A stretch of DNA of 64,000 nucleotides. It comes from Amycolatopsis mongoliensis (GTDB taxonomy: Bacteria; Actinomycetota; Actinomycetes; Mycobacteriales; Pseudonocardiaceae). Below are positions 27,956 through 36,226 of this stretch, one piece after another. The notes below the pieces were generated by a model that was given only the letters and a program-made list of their open reading frames with translations, ran no database searches and was not told the origin of the DNA. The stretch spans positions 6,572,001-6,636,000 of the forward strand of contig NZ_CP127295.1 of NCBI RefSeq assembly GCF_030285665.1. The letters run 5' to 3'. Both the position numbers and the translations under genes were made by a program. Each line of letters starts with the position of its first letter. The first letter of the stretch is position 1.

Positions 27956-28710
27956 CCAGGGCACCCGGCAGGGTCGCAGTGGTGACCGGATCCAGCAGCG
28001 GGATCGGCGCGGCCACCGCGCGGCTGCTGGCCGAACGCGGCATGCGGGTGGTGGTCAACTACCTGCACAGCGCCGAGGCGGCCGGGGAGGTCGTCGCCGG
28101 GATCGAGGCCGCGGGCGGCCAGGCCATCGCCGTCCGGGCCGACGTGCGCGACGCGGCGGCGGTCGACGCCCTGCTCGGCCGCGTCCGGGAAACCTGGGGC
28201 GGCGGCGTCGACGTGCTGGTGCACAACGCGCTCACCCCGTACGCGATCAAACCGTTCCAGGACATGACCTGGGACGAACTGGGCGGCAAGCTCGACGACG
28301 AGCTCCGCGCGGCGTTCGTGGTCACGAAGGCCGTGCTGCCCGCCATGACCGACCAGGGGTGGGGCCGGCTGATCTACCTCGGCACCGGCCTGAGCCGGCA
28401 GCCGCGGGCGGGCATGATCGCGCTGGGCACGGCCAAGGCCGCGCTCGCCCAGTTCGCCCGCTACCTCGCCCAGGAACTGGGACCGCGGGGCATCACCGTC
28501 AACGTCGTCGAACCCGGGCCGGTGGCCGAGACCAAGATCTCGCAGGTGCTCGACGACGAGCAGAAGCGGCGGCAGGTGGCCGCCACCCCGCTGGGCCGGC
28601 TGGCCGTTCCGGCCGACGTGGCGAACGTGGTCGCGTTCTACGCCGGTGAGGACAACGCCTTCATGACCGGCACCACCGCCGCGGTCAACGGCGGCATGGC
28701 GATGTACTGA
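27952..28710 (+). CDS. FabG-like SDR family protein lacking the catalytic Tyr
   Basis: A 252-residue short-chain dehydrogenase fold: NAD(P)-binding TGSSSGIGAA (about 11-20), VHNA in place of the usual NNAG, and a C-terminal VNGGM end. Where the family has Tyr-x-x-x-Lys, this protein has Leu-Gly-Thr-Ala-Lys (the codon is CTG), and the catalytic Ser is also replaced (YLGTGLS). The Lys and cofactor motif remain. It may be a divergent reductase or a binding protein. It is translationally coupled to the TetR gene. An IS110 element lies directly after its stop. Confidence 0.82.
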   Translation: MTRAPGRVAVVTGSSSGIGAATARLLAERGMRVVVNYLHSAEAAGEVVAGIEAAGGQAIAVRADVRDAAAVDALLGRVRETWGGGVDVLVHNALTPYAIKPFQDMTWDELGGKLDDELRAAFVVTKAVLPAMTDQGWGRLIYLGTGLSRQPRAGMIALGTAKAALAQFARYLAQELGPRGITVNVVEPGPVAETKISQVLDDEQKRRQVAATPLGRLAVPADVANVVAFYAGEDNAFMTGTTAAVNGGMAMY

Positions 28711-28733
28711 GAGACATCCCAGGAGCGTAGATG

Positions 28734-29957
28734 TCAAGCAGCGATGTTCTCGGGGTGATGCGACCAGGCGGTTGTCTCGTCGTAGAGGGTGCCGGTTTTG
28801 AGGCAGCCATGCAGGATCCCGACGAGGCGGTTGGCGAGCTGGCGCAGAGCGGCGTTGTGGCCGGCGCCGCGGGCTCGGTGCCGGTCGTAGCAGGCGCGTG
28901 CGCCGGGCGAGCGTCTGAGCGCGCTGAACGCCTGGGTCAGCAGGGCGTCGATGAGCCGGTCGTTGTGCACGAACCGGGCCAGCGCGACCTTCTTCTTGCC
29001 CGAGGCTCGGGTGATCGGAGAAGTCCCGGCGTAGTTCTTGCGGGCCTTGGCGGTGGCATAGCGGTCGGGGTCGTCGCCGAACTCTGCGAGCACCCGGGCG
29101 CCGAGGATCGGCCCCAGACCAGGCTGGGACGCGATGATCTCAGCGGCCGGGTGCTGCCCAAAATAGGCCTCGACCTGCCCCTGCAAGGTCTTGACCTGAG
29201 CGTCCAAGACGGTCAGGACCGCGATCAGCGCCTGGACCGAGGCGGCGTGGGCAGCGGCCACGACATCCGGCTGGGTGAGGTGCTCGGCGCGCAGCGCGGC
29301 CTGGATCTCCGCCGCTTTCCCGGCGATGCTCTTGCGGCGCGCCCGCTTCAACGCGCCGCTGATCTGCGCGATCGTCAGCCGGGCGGCCTGAGCCGGGGTG
29401 GGGGCTTTGGCCAGCAGTTCCAGAGTGTCGGCGGCGTCGAGGTCGGTGAACGCGACCAGCGCGGCGGGAAAGTAGTCCCGCAGCGCGTGCCGCAACCGCT
29501 GGGTGTGGCGAGTCCGTTCCCAGATCAGGGTTTTATGGGTACGGGTCACGACCTTGACGGCCTCGGCCCGCGCGGAGTCCCCGGCGACCGGCCGCAACTC
29601 GTGGCCGTGGGTGCGCACCATGTCAGCCAGCACGTGCGCGTCGCCGGCGTCGCTTTTAGCGCCCGAGACTCCCAGCCGGTCGCGGAACCTGGCCGCCTGC
29701 AACGGGTTGACCGCCAGCACCGTGTAACCGGCAGCGACCAGCGCCGCGACCCAGGGTCCTCGGTCGGTCTCGATACCGACCAGCACCTCGACCTCATCGG
29801 CGTCGTCTCCGGCCAGCTCACCGATCATCGTGTGCAACCGAGTCATCCCCGTCACGCCTTCGGGCAGCCGGGCCTTGACCAGTCTGCGGCCGGAGCCGTC
29901 CATCACCTCCACATCGTGATGGTCTTCAGCCCAGTCGTCTCCTACGAACAGCCGCAA
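28734..29957 (-). CDS. IS110-family transposase (DEDD recombinase)
   Basis: This 407-residue protein is full length and intact. The N-terminal RuvC-like domain begins with FVGDDWAEDHH and has VGIETDRGPW and KSDAGDAHVLADMVR, supplying the DEDD acidic residues. The C-terminal transposase_20 domain follows (IIASQPGLGPILGARVLAEF, then TSPITRASGKKK) with the conserved Ser region. IS110 recombinases use a bridge RNA encoded in the element to choose donor and target. No frameshift was seen, so the copy may be active. Confidence 0.95.
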   Translation of the reverse strand: MRLFVGDDWAEDHHDVEVMDGSGRRLVKARLPEGVTGMTRLHTMIGELAGDDADEVEVLVGIETDRGPWVAALVAAGYTVLAVNPLQAARFRDRLGVSGAKSDAGDAHVLADMVRTHGHELRPVAGDSARAEAVKVVTRTHKTLIWERTRHTQRLRHALRDYFPAALVAFTDLDAADTLELLAKAPTPAQAARLTIAQISGALKRARRKSIAGKAAEIQAALRAEHLTQPDVVAAAHAASVQALIAVLTVLDAQVKTLQGQVEAYFGQHPAAEIIASQPGLGPILGARVLAEFGDDPDRYATAKARKNYAGTSPITRASGKKKVALARFVHNDRLIDALLTQAFSALRRSPGARACYDRHRARGAGHNAALRQLANRLVGILHGCLKTGTLYDETTAWSHHPENIAA

Positions 29958-30066
29958 CGATCCTCCCGATCTCGATCACCCTTGAGCAGCCGGCGGGAGA
30001 ACCATCAGCGACCTAATCAAACAGTGCTCCCGCCGGTAACACGCGGGGCACGACATCCCAGTAGCG
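29958..30066 (-). ncRNA. Candidate IS110 bridge-RNA region
   Basis: The non-coding leader upstream of the transposase is the place where IS110-group elements encode their bridge RNA. A perfect 10-bp inverted repeat (CCGGCGGGAG at 29990-29999 and CTCCCGCCGG at 30027-30036) encloses a 27-nt loop with lower GC, which would form a stem-loop on the transposase strand. RNA ends and guide loops cannot be set from one copy. Confidence 0.4.
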
Positions 30067-30207
30067 ATCAACTCTCCCAGCCAACCAGCAGGGGCACGGT
30101 CTCTCATCAGGACTCACGCGTCCAGGACTGTCGAGTGCTCACCTGCCGGCCGGCTACCGACCAGGAGTCTGCCGGATGGCTCACTCCCAGAACTGATTAG
30201 GACGGTC

Positions 30208-31095
30208 ATGCACACCATCGATCTGGCCTACGTCGGCCGGGGCCTGCACGAGGAACTCGTCGCCCACATCGCCGACCAGGAGGACTTCTACGCCGAGGAG
30301 GACGTGCACGTCGCGCTGCGCGACGGCTGCGACTGGGACATCGAGCGGCTGCGCCGCGGCGCGACCATCGGGCTCGGCCGCGCGCTGCTGTCCCGGCTGA
30401 CCGACGGCATCCCCTGGGTCGGGCTGACCGTCAACACCGACCGTCCGCTGTTCTGGTTCCTCGCCCGGTCCGGTGCGTCCCTGGCCGACCTGGCCGGCAA
30501 GCGGCTGGCGGTGCACGCCCCGCACACCGCGCCCGGCTGCTTCGCCCGCATCGTGCTGCGCCGGGCCGGGCTCGACCCCGACCGCGACGTCCGGTGCGTC
30601 GTGCGGCCGCCCGGCGACTACGGCATGGACCTGCGCGGGCTGCGCGACGGCACGATCGACGCCGCCTACGTCGGCAGCACCATGGCCCCGGAGGCGGTCG
30701 CCGCGGAGAACGGCTGGCAGGTACTGGCCTGGGTCGGCGACCACTTCCGGATCCCCACCGTGGGCGTGGCGGTCGACCCGACGCACGTGTCGCCGGACGA
30801 CCCGGCGGTCCAGGCCGTCGTCCGCGCCCACCGCCGCGCCCTGCGGGTGATCCACGAGGATCCGGACACCACCGTGCGGCACATCCGGACGTTCCTGGGC
30901 GGCCACACCGCGGACGAGGCCCGCGCCCACTACGACGCTTTCATCGCACCGTATTTCACCACCGACGGCCGGCCCGACCTCGCCACCGGCGCGGCTGCCA
31001 TCACCGCGGTCGCCGGCGAACTCGGCGTGCCGGAAACCGTGGCCGCGGCGGAGTTCTACCGTCCCGCGGTGGCCGCCACGGCGGACCGGGCGTGA
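30208..31095 (+). CDS. NMT1/THI5-like substrate-binding-fold protein without signal peptide
   Basis: A 295-residue periplasmic-binding-protein fold of the NMT1/SsuA type (ADQEDFYAEEDVHV, LAGKRLAVHAPHTAPG, DYGMDLRGLRDGTIDAAYVG, VAAENGWQVLAWVG). Transporter versions carry a signal peptide; this one starts directly with the first strand, so it seems cytosolic. No ABC permease or ATPase is near. It converges with two LLM flavin monooxygenases, which often accompany sulfonate or aromatic-sulfur uptake genes. It may be a sensor, an enzyme, or a binding protein that lost export. The ATG follows AGGA by 7 bases. Confidence 0.7.
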   Translation: MHTIDLAYVGRGLHEELVAHIADQEDFYAEEDVHVALRDGCDWDIERLRRGATIGLGRALLSRLTDGIPWVGLTVNTDRPLFWFLARSGASLADLAGKRLAVHAPHTAPGCFARIVLRRAGLDPDRDVRCVVRPPGDYGMDLRGLRDGTIDAAYVGSTMAPEAVAAENGWQVLAWVGDHFRIPTVGVAVDPTHVSPDDPAVQAVVRAHRRALRVIHEDPDTTVRHIRTFLGGHTADEARAHYDAFIAPYFTTDGRPDLATGAAAITAVAGELGVPETVAAAEFYRPAVAATADRA

Positions 31096-31107
31096 CGAGG
31101 AAGGCCT

Positions 31108-32442
31108 TCAGGCGTCCAGCCCGAGGTGCTCGCGCAGCGTCTCGCCGGTGTACTCGGCCCGGAACGAGCCGCGTTCCTGCAGCAGCGGCACGACCGTGTC
31201 GGCGAACTCGTCGAGCCCGCCGGGGGTGACGTGCGGGACGAGGATGAACCCGTCGCTCGCGTCGGCCTGGACCAGGTCGTCGATCGCGGCGGCCACGGTC
31301 GCGGGCGAGCCGATGAACGTCTGGCGGCCGGTGACCTCGACGATCAGCTCCCGGGTGGAGAGGTTCTTCGCCTCCGCGAGCTGCCGCCACTCGCGGGCCG
31401 TCGCCAGCGGGTCGCGGTACATCCGGACGCTGGCGCGGCCCGGGGCGATCGTCGACCCGTCGACCACCGGGTCGGTCGAGGGCAGTGGCCCGTCCGGGTC
31501 GTGCCCGGCGAGGTCGGTGTTCCAGACCTGTTCGAGGAACTTGATCGCGGTCTGCCCGCTGACCTGCTGCAGCCGCACGACGTGCGCGCGCTCGTGGGCG
31601 TCGGCGTCGGTGTCGCCGAGTACGAACGTCGCCGCGGGCAGGATCACCAGCTGCTCCGGCGTGCGGCCGTACTTCGCCAGCCGTCCCTTGACGTCGGAGT
31701 AGAACGCCTGCCCGGCTTCGAGGGTGCCGTAGCGGCTGAAGATCGCGTCCGCGGTCGCCGCGGCGAACTCCCGCCCCTCCTCGGAGTCGCCGGCCTGGAT
31801 GATCACCGGCCGGCCCTGGGGGCTGCGCGGCACCGGGAACCGGCCCTCGATGGCGAAGTGCGCGTCGTGGTGGGCGAAGGCGCCCGCGGCCGGATCGCGC
31901 AGGAACACCCCGGTTCCGGCGTCGGCGGCGATCTCGTCGCCGCGCCAGGAGTCGAACAGCTCCCAGGCGGTGCGCAGGAACGTCTCGGCGCGCTCGTAGC
32001 GCTGGTCCTGGGGGAGGAACCCGCCGCGGCGGAAGTTCTCCCCGGTGAAGGCGTCCCACGACGTGACGACGTTCCAGGCGGCGCGGCCCGCGGAGAGGTG
32101 GTCGAGGGACGCGAACTGGCGGGCCACCTCGAACGGCTCGTTGAACGTCGAGTTGATCGTGCCGGCCAGGCCGAGCCGCTCGGTGACCGCGGCCAGCGCG
32201 GACAGCACGGTGAAGGTGTCGGGCCGGCCGACGACGTCGAGGTCGTAGATCTGCCCGCCCTGCTCGCGCAACCGCAGGCCCTCGGCCAGGAAGAAGAAGT
32301 CGAACTTCGCGCGCTCGGCGGTCTGCGCGAGCTTGACGAACGAGCTGAACTCGATGTGGCTGCCGGCCTCGGGGTCGCTCCACACGGTCGTGTTGTTGAC
32401 ACCGGGGAAGTGCGCCGCGAGGTGGATCTGCTTGCGGGACAT
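31108..32442 (-). CDS. LLM class flavin monooxygenase, NtaA/SnaA/DszA type
   Basis: This 444-residue flavin-dependent monooxygenase of the bacterial luciferase superfamily has the typical opening (IHLAAHFPG, then TVWSDPEAGSHIEFSSFVKL), FDFFFLAEGLRLR, LSAGRAAWNVVTSWD and QAGDSEEGREFAAATADAIF. Relatives oxidise nitrilotriacetate, alkyl sulfones or dibenzothiophene sulfone with FMNH2 and oxygen. It follows the second LLM gene with an 11-bp gap, so both are in one operon and may share a reductase supplied from elsewhere. GAGGAGG lies 6 bases before the ATG at 32442. Confidence 0.9.
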   Translation of the reverse strand: MSRKQIHLAAHFPGVNNTTVWSDPEAGSHIEFSSFVKLAQTAERAKFDFFFLAEGLRLREQGGQIYDLDVVGRPDTFTVLSALAAVTERLGLAGTINSTFNEPFEVARQFASLDHLSAGRAAWNVVTSWDAFTGENFRRGGFLPQDQRYERAETFLRTAWELFDSWRGDEIAADAGTGVFLRDPAAGAFAHHDAHFAIEGRFPVPRSPQGRPVIIQAGDSEEGREFAAATADAIFSRYGTLEAGQAFYSDVKGRLAKYGRTPEQLVILPAATFVLGDTDADAHERAHVVRLQQVSGQTAIKFLEQVWNTDLAGHDPDGPLPSTDPVVDGSTIAPGRASVRMYRDPLATAREWRQLAEAKNLSTRELIVEVTGRQTFIGSPATVAAAIDDLVQADASDGFILVPHVTPGGLDEFADTVVPLLQERGSFRAEYTGETLREHLGLDA

Positions 32443-32453
32443 CTCAGGCCTCC

Positions 32454-33659
32454 TCAGACGGCGGCGTAGCGGTTGGCGGGCCGGGCGAGACCGAGCAGCC
32501 CGCGCAGGGTGCTCGCCTCGTACTCGGAGCGGAAGGCCCCGCGGGCCCGGAGTTCGGGCACCAGGCCCCGGGTGACGGCGGTCAGGTCGTGGGGCACCGC
32601 GCCCGGCCGCAGCCGGAAACCGGAGAGCCCGCCGGTCTGCCAGTCGAGCAGCAGGTCGGCGAGACCCGCGGGCGTGCCGGTGAAGACGTGCGCGTCGGAG
32701 GTGTACTCCGCGCCGGACAGCTCGTCGAGCCGGGCCTTGCGGTCGGCGGCGGCTTGCGCGGTCTCGCCGAGGAAGACGACGAGATCGCCGAAGACGTGCA
32801 GCGGCTCGCCGCCGCGGCCGGCCCGTTCCTGCTCGGCGCGGACCTCGGTGACGATCGTCGCGGCCTGTTCGCGGTCGGACGGTGTCACGTAGACGACGTC
32901 GGCGGAGCGGGCGGCGAGCCGGTAGGGGACGGCGGCGTGGGCGAGCGCCGTGACGAGGGGCTGGCCCTGCGGCGGCCGCGGCGTGATCGACGGGCCCTTG
33001 ACCGAGAACCACCGGCCGGTGAAGTCGATGTAGTGCAGCTTCTCGCGGTCGACGAACCGGCCGGTCGCGACGTCGCGGATCTCGGCGTCGTCCTCCCAGC
33101 TGTCCCACAGCCGGCGCAGCACCTCGACGTAGTCCGCGGCCTCGTCGAAGAGGTCGTTCAGCTGACTGGGCCGGTCCGGCTCGGCCGAGTCCTCGAGGCG
33201 GAATTCGCCGAGCTCGCGGCGGCCGAAGTGCCGGTTTTCGGCGGCGCGCCCGGCGACCTGCACGCGGACGCCGGCGCGGCCGGTGCTGACGTAGTCGAGC
33301 GTGGCGATGGCCTTCGACAGGTGGAACGGCTCGGTGTGGGTGACCACCGCGGTCGGCACGAGCCCGATGTGCGAGGTCAGCGGCGCGACGCGGGCCGCGA
33401 TCAGCACCGCGTCGAGCCGTCCCTGGACGATGTCGGTCCGCTCGCCCGGCCGGTCGAGGGCGCTCACGGTCTGCAGGGCCAGCGAGTCTTCGAAGGTGAC
33501 GAAGTCCAGCTTGGCGGCCTCGGCCTCCCGGACCAGGCCGGTCCAGTAGCCGGCGGTGAGCAGCTCACCCGGCCGTGCCCCGGGTTCGCGCCACGCGGCC
33601 GGGTGCCACCCGGCCCCGTCCAGCGCGACGGCGATCCGTGGTCCGTTTCCTGACGCCAT
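32454..33659 (-). CDS. LLM class flavin monooxygenase
   Basis: A second luciferase-like monooxygenase, 401 residues, first gene of the pair. It shows LDFVTFEDSLALQ, HTEPFHLSKAIATLDYVSTG, RAGVRVQVAGRAAENRHFG, and a C-terminal SEYEASTLRGLLGLARP end that echoes the tail of its neighbour (AEYTGETLREHLGLDA). It should be a reduced-flavin-dependent oxygenase with its own substrate; substrates of the two may be linked steps in use of an organosulfur or organonitrogen compound. That is inferred from family, not shown here. Confidence 0.88.
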   Translation of the reverse strand: MASGNGPRIAVALDGAGWHPAAWREPGARPGELLTAGYWTGLVREAEAAKLDFVTFEDSLALQTVSALDRPGERTDIVQGRLDAVLIAARVAPLTSHIGLVPTAVVTHTEPFHLSKAIATLDYVSTGRAGVRVQVAGRAAENRHFGRRELGEFRLEDSAEPDRPSQLNDLFDEAADYVEVLRRLWDSWEDDAEIRDVATGRFVDREKLHYIDFTGRWFSVKGPSITPRPPQGQPLVTALAHAAVPYRLAARSADVVYVTPSDREQAATIVTEVRAEQERAGRGGEPLHVFGDLVVFLGETAQAAADRKARLDELSGAEYTSDAHVFTGTPAGLADLLLDWQTGGLSGFRLRPGAVPHDLTAVTRGLVPELRARGAFRSEYEASTLRGLLGLARPANRYAAV

Positions 33660-33873
33660 CCCGTGTCCCTTCGCTCGGCTCGCTACCGGCAGTGTGCGCC
33701 GGATTCCGGACGCCGGGCGGAAACGGCCAACTGCTGGGACGGTGCCGTCGGCCGGAATATTCGCGGGGGCCGCTCATCCGCGTCCGGGCCGGCGGGTGCC
33801 GGGACGCTCCGGTGCGGCCCGCCGACCGTCCACATCGGACTCCCGTGGCACGTGGCCGCCTGGCCGGTGTCCG

Positions 33874-34425
33874 TCAGCCGGGACTCCGGGCCGGCGTCGT
33901 CATCCCGTGCATCGCCGTGGACAGCAGGCGCGGCAGCAGGTCCTCGGTGCCGCCCGGCTGTTGCGCTGCCCAGGCCACACCGAGAACGAGCGAGATCACC
34001 TCGAAGATCGTGAGGTCACCGCGGACGGCACCGGCCCGCTGGGCGCGCGTGAGCAGGGTTTCGCCCGCCGCGCGCATCGTCATGCAGGACGCGTGCAGCG
34101 CGGAGCCCTCGTCCGCCAGCGCCGCCATGATCGACTGGGGGAGGCCCAGGTAGGTGCGGGCGCCGGCGGCCACCTCGGTCAGCCAGGTCAGCAGGGCCTC
34201 CTGCGGCGGTGCGCCGAGCAGCTCCTCCGCCCGTTCGCGCAGCTCGGCGAACCTGCGGTCCAGCACCGCCTCGAGCAGCGCCTCCCGGGTGGGGAAGTGC
34301 CGGTACAGCGTGCCGATCCCGACGCCCGCGCGCCGGGCGACGTCCCGCAGCGATGCCAGGGTGCCTTCGGCCGCGAAGGCTTCCCGCGCCGCGGTCAGGA
34401 GCAGTTCGCGGTTGCTTTCCGGCAC
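33874..34425 (-). CDS. TetR family regulator of the divergent quinone reductase gene
   Basis: The GTG at 34425 follows GCAGGAG by 5 bases and gives 183 residues. The helix-turn-helix is clear (LLLTAAREAFAAEGTLASL, RDVARRAGVGIGTLYRHFPT, about 8-50). The ligand domain is of the SBP-domain type seen in regulators of small oxidoreductase genes. Two matching palindromes in the 103-bp gap to the divergent oxidoreductase gene are its likely operators, so it would control both itself and the oxidoreductase. Confidence 0.88.
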   Translation of the reverse strand: MPESNRELLLTAAREAFAAEGTLASLRDVARRAGVGIGTLYRHFPTREALLEAVLDRRFAELRERAEELLGAPPQEALLTWLTEVAAGARTYLGLPQSIMAALADEGSALHASCMTMRAAGETLLTRAQRAGAVRGDLTIFEVISLVLGVAWAAQQPGGTEDLLPRLLSTAMHGMTTPARSPG

Positions 34426-34440
34426 GGCCTCTCCTGCGGG

Positions 34441-34496
34441 TTGACGGGCGGAGCGGTGCTCCGTAGCGTGTGAGCAGCGGCGGAGCAGTGCTCCGC
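34441..34496 (+). promoter_or_regulatory. Promoter with two 15-bp palindromic TetR operators
   Basis: On the plus strand TTGACG (34441-34446) and TAGCGT (34464-34469) are 17 bp apart, a good promoter. CGGAGCGGTGCTCCG (34449-34463) fills the spacer and CGGAGCAGTGCTCCG (34481-34495) lies just past the start site. They differ only in the middle, and their centres are 32 bp apart, three helix turns. Binding of the divergent TetR protein would block the polymerase. Confidence 0.8.
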
Positions 34497-34528
34497 AGGA
34501 CTCACGATACCCGACGGAAGGACGTCGC

Positions 34529-35404
34529 GTGCGCGCGATCATGCTCACCGGCCCGGGCCGGCCGGAGGTCGTCGACCTGCCCGATCCGCGCCCGGCCGAA
34601 GGCCAGGTCCGGATCCGGACGGCCGGCTCCGCGGTCAACGCGGCCGACCTGCACATCCTCGACAGCGGGACGGTGGGGATCGGGCTCGGTCTCGACGTCG
34701 CGGGGGTGGTCGACGAGGTCGGGCCCGGGGTGTCGGGCCTGGTGGCCGGCACTCCGGTCGCCGCCCTGCACCTGCCCCACGCGCCGCACGCGACGACGGG
34801 GGCGGCGGCCGAGTACCTCGTCGTCCCCGCGTCGGACGTCGCGCCGGTACCCGCAGGAGTGGACCTGCTCGACGCGGCCACCGTGCCGCTCAACTCGCTG
34901 ACCGCGGCGCAGCTGCTGGCGCTGCTCGGCGCCCCCGCCGGACGGCTGCTCGTCACCGGGGCGGCCGGCGGCGTCGGCGGCTACGCGGTCGCGCTCGCCG
35001 CGCGGGCCGGGTGGGCCGTCACCGCGCTGGCCCGGGCGACCGACACCGGGTTCCTGACCCGGGCGGGCGTCGAGCGGGTCGTCACGAACCTGCCCGGGCA
35101 CCCGGACTTCGACGCGGTCCTCGACGCCGCGCTCCTCGGCGAGGCGGCCCTGAAACCGGTGCGGGACAACGGAAGCTACCTCGGCGTCTTCCCCGGCCGG
35201 GAACCGGCGGCCGAACGCGGCATCCGGATCGCCGCCGGCGTGGTCGCCCCCGACGGAGTGGCGCTCGCGCAGCTGCTCGCCCTGACCGCGGACGGCACGC
35301 TGGAGCCGCGTCGCGCCGCCACGGTGAACTTCGAGAAGGCCGCGTCGGCTTACGAAGCATTCCGCGGCGGGGGCCAACGCGGTCGCTGGGTGCTCACCCC
35401 GTAG
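34529..35404 (+). CDS. Zinc-independent medium-chain oxidoreductase (quinone reductase type)
   Basis: This 291-residue protein has the MDR fold: a GroES-like N-terminal half (SAVNAADLHILDSG, LGLDVAGVVDEVGPGV) and a Rossmann half with the NADPH loop VTGAAGGVGGYAV (about 138-150). Zinc-binding cysteines are missing, as in quinone oxidoreductases. It should reduce a quinone or enone with NADPH. The gene is divergent from a TetR gene and is preceded by a promoter with two palindromic operators, so induction by its substrate is likely. GTG start; AAGGAC upstream. Confidence 0.9.
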   Translation: MRAIMLTGPGRPEVVDLPDPRPAEGQVRIRTAGSAVNAADLHILDSGTVGIGLGLDVAGVVDEVGPGVSGLVAGTPVAALHLPHAPHATTGAAAEYLVVPASDVAPVPAGVDLLDAATVPLNSLTAAQLLALLGAPAGRLLVTGAAGGVGGYAVALAARAGWAVTALARATDTGFLTRAGVERVVTNLPGHPDFDAVLDAALLGEAALKPVRDNGSYLGVFPGREPAAERGIRIAAGVVAPDGVALAQLLALTADGTLEPRRAATVNFEKAASAYEAFRGGGQRGRWVLTP

Positions 35405-35427
35405 GCCCTGCAGCATAGAGCGGGCCC

Positions 35428-35865
35428 CTATCGAAGAATCGGTCGGCGGCCGAGGGATGCTTGGAAGCGGACGAGGTACCCGTCGGGGTCGGTGACGAGG
35501 AACTGGCGGACTCCGGCTTCGCCGAGTTCTCCGATGCGGTACCACTTCGTCTCGGGTGGCATGAACAGCGGGTGGCCGGCGTCGCTCAATGCCGCGAGAA
35601 TCGGGTCGAGGCTCGGGACACTGATCTGGAAGTTGATTCCGCGTCCGAGTGGTGGCTCCAGCGGCGCGGTGAGCCAGTTCCGGCCGATGCCGCGTTGCTC
35701 GAGCATGATGTGCGCGGAGTCCAGCGAGACGTGGGCGAAGCCCTCTTCGGGCCGCTGGTAGTCGATATCGAACCCGCAGATCCCGCACCAGAACTCGATG
35801 CTGTTCAGAATGTCGCTGACCAGTAGCTCGGGGACGAGTGCGGGGCCGGACGCGGGAGAGCTCAT
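35428..35865 (-). CDS. VOC superfamily protein (glyoxalase/bleomycin-resistance fold)
   Basis: A 145-residue protein with two VOC beta-alpha-beta-beta-beta modules (LLVSDILNSIEFWCGICGF, HIMLEQRG; ISVPSLDPILAALSDAG, LVTDPDGYLVRFQASL). Proteins of this size bind bleomycin-like drugs or act as small metal enzymes. Metal ligands are not clear. It may be co-expressed with the small membrane protein whose stop is 4 bp upstream. The ATG sits right after AAGGG, closer than normal. Confidence 0.82.
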   Translation of the reverse strand: MSSPASGPALVPELLVSDILNSIEFWCGICGFDIDYQRPEEGFAHVSLDSAHIMLEQRGIGRNWLTAPLEPPLGRGINFQISVPSLDPILAALSDAGHPLFMPPETKWYRIGELGEAGVRQFLVTDPDGYLVRFQASLGRRPILR

Positions 35866-35869
35866 CCCT

Positions 35870-36028
35870 TCATCGTGACAGGCTGTCGACCCGGTGCAGC
35901 CGAAGGGTGATCGCTCGGAGGGCGACACACCCCGCAACGGCGAGGACGAAGTGCGGCACGGCGAGCAGCCACCACCAGGGAACGGCGACCAGGGCGAGCG
36001 CGACGACGCCGAGCGACAGCGCACCCAC
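35870..36028 (-). CDS. Possible small two-helix membrane protein
   Basis: A hydrophobic reading frame ends 4 bp before the VOC gene. From the GTG at 36028 it gives 52 residues with two membrane spans (ALSLGVVALALVAVPWWWL and LAVPHFVLAVAGCVALRAIT) and a basic tail. A GTG at 36166 would add 46 residues without membrane character. GGAG lies 9 bases before the shorter start. The hydrophobic pattern is unlike a shadow frame, but the gene remains unproven. Confidence 0.4.
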   Translation of the reverse strand: MGALSLGVVALALVAVPWWWLLAVPHFVLAVAGCVALRAITLRLHRVDSLSR

Positions 36029-36226
36029 CGCATCGGCTCCGAGCGAGGGACGAAGCTGTCCGCGTCGTTCGCCGGGGAGGCCGAAGCGGCCGCAACGCCG
36101 GTCACCTTCGCCGAGGGGGTTCGCCCTTCGTTGCGCGGCACGCCGATCGTGTCGGGTCGCCTTCACGCAGCCGAGCGATTCGACTACCCTGGGTGCGATC
36201 TTCGACAGCGGAGCAGGGAGAGGGTT

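Larger units (their letters stand above)
28713..30066 (-). mobile_element. IS110-family insertion sequence (boundaries approximate)
   Basis: The element holds one intact transposase gene plus about 110-240 bp of non-coding leader and a short tail, as is usual for the IS110 family. An imperfect 15-bp direct repeat, GACATCCCAG(G/T)AGCG, lies at 28713-28727 and 30052-30066, 1,339 bp apart, which fits the size of such elements. I take these as likely boundary repeats, but the family does not make classical terminal repeats, and the leader could run to about 30180. It separates an SDR gene from an NMT1-like gene. Confidence 0.75.

Noticed and set aside
28708..30106. TGAGAGAC (28708-28715) and GTCTCTCA (30099-30106) as terminal inverted repeats of the IS
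   Set aside because: The left copy includes the SDR stop codon, it is only 8 bp, and IS110-group elements lack classical terminal inverted repeats.
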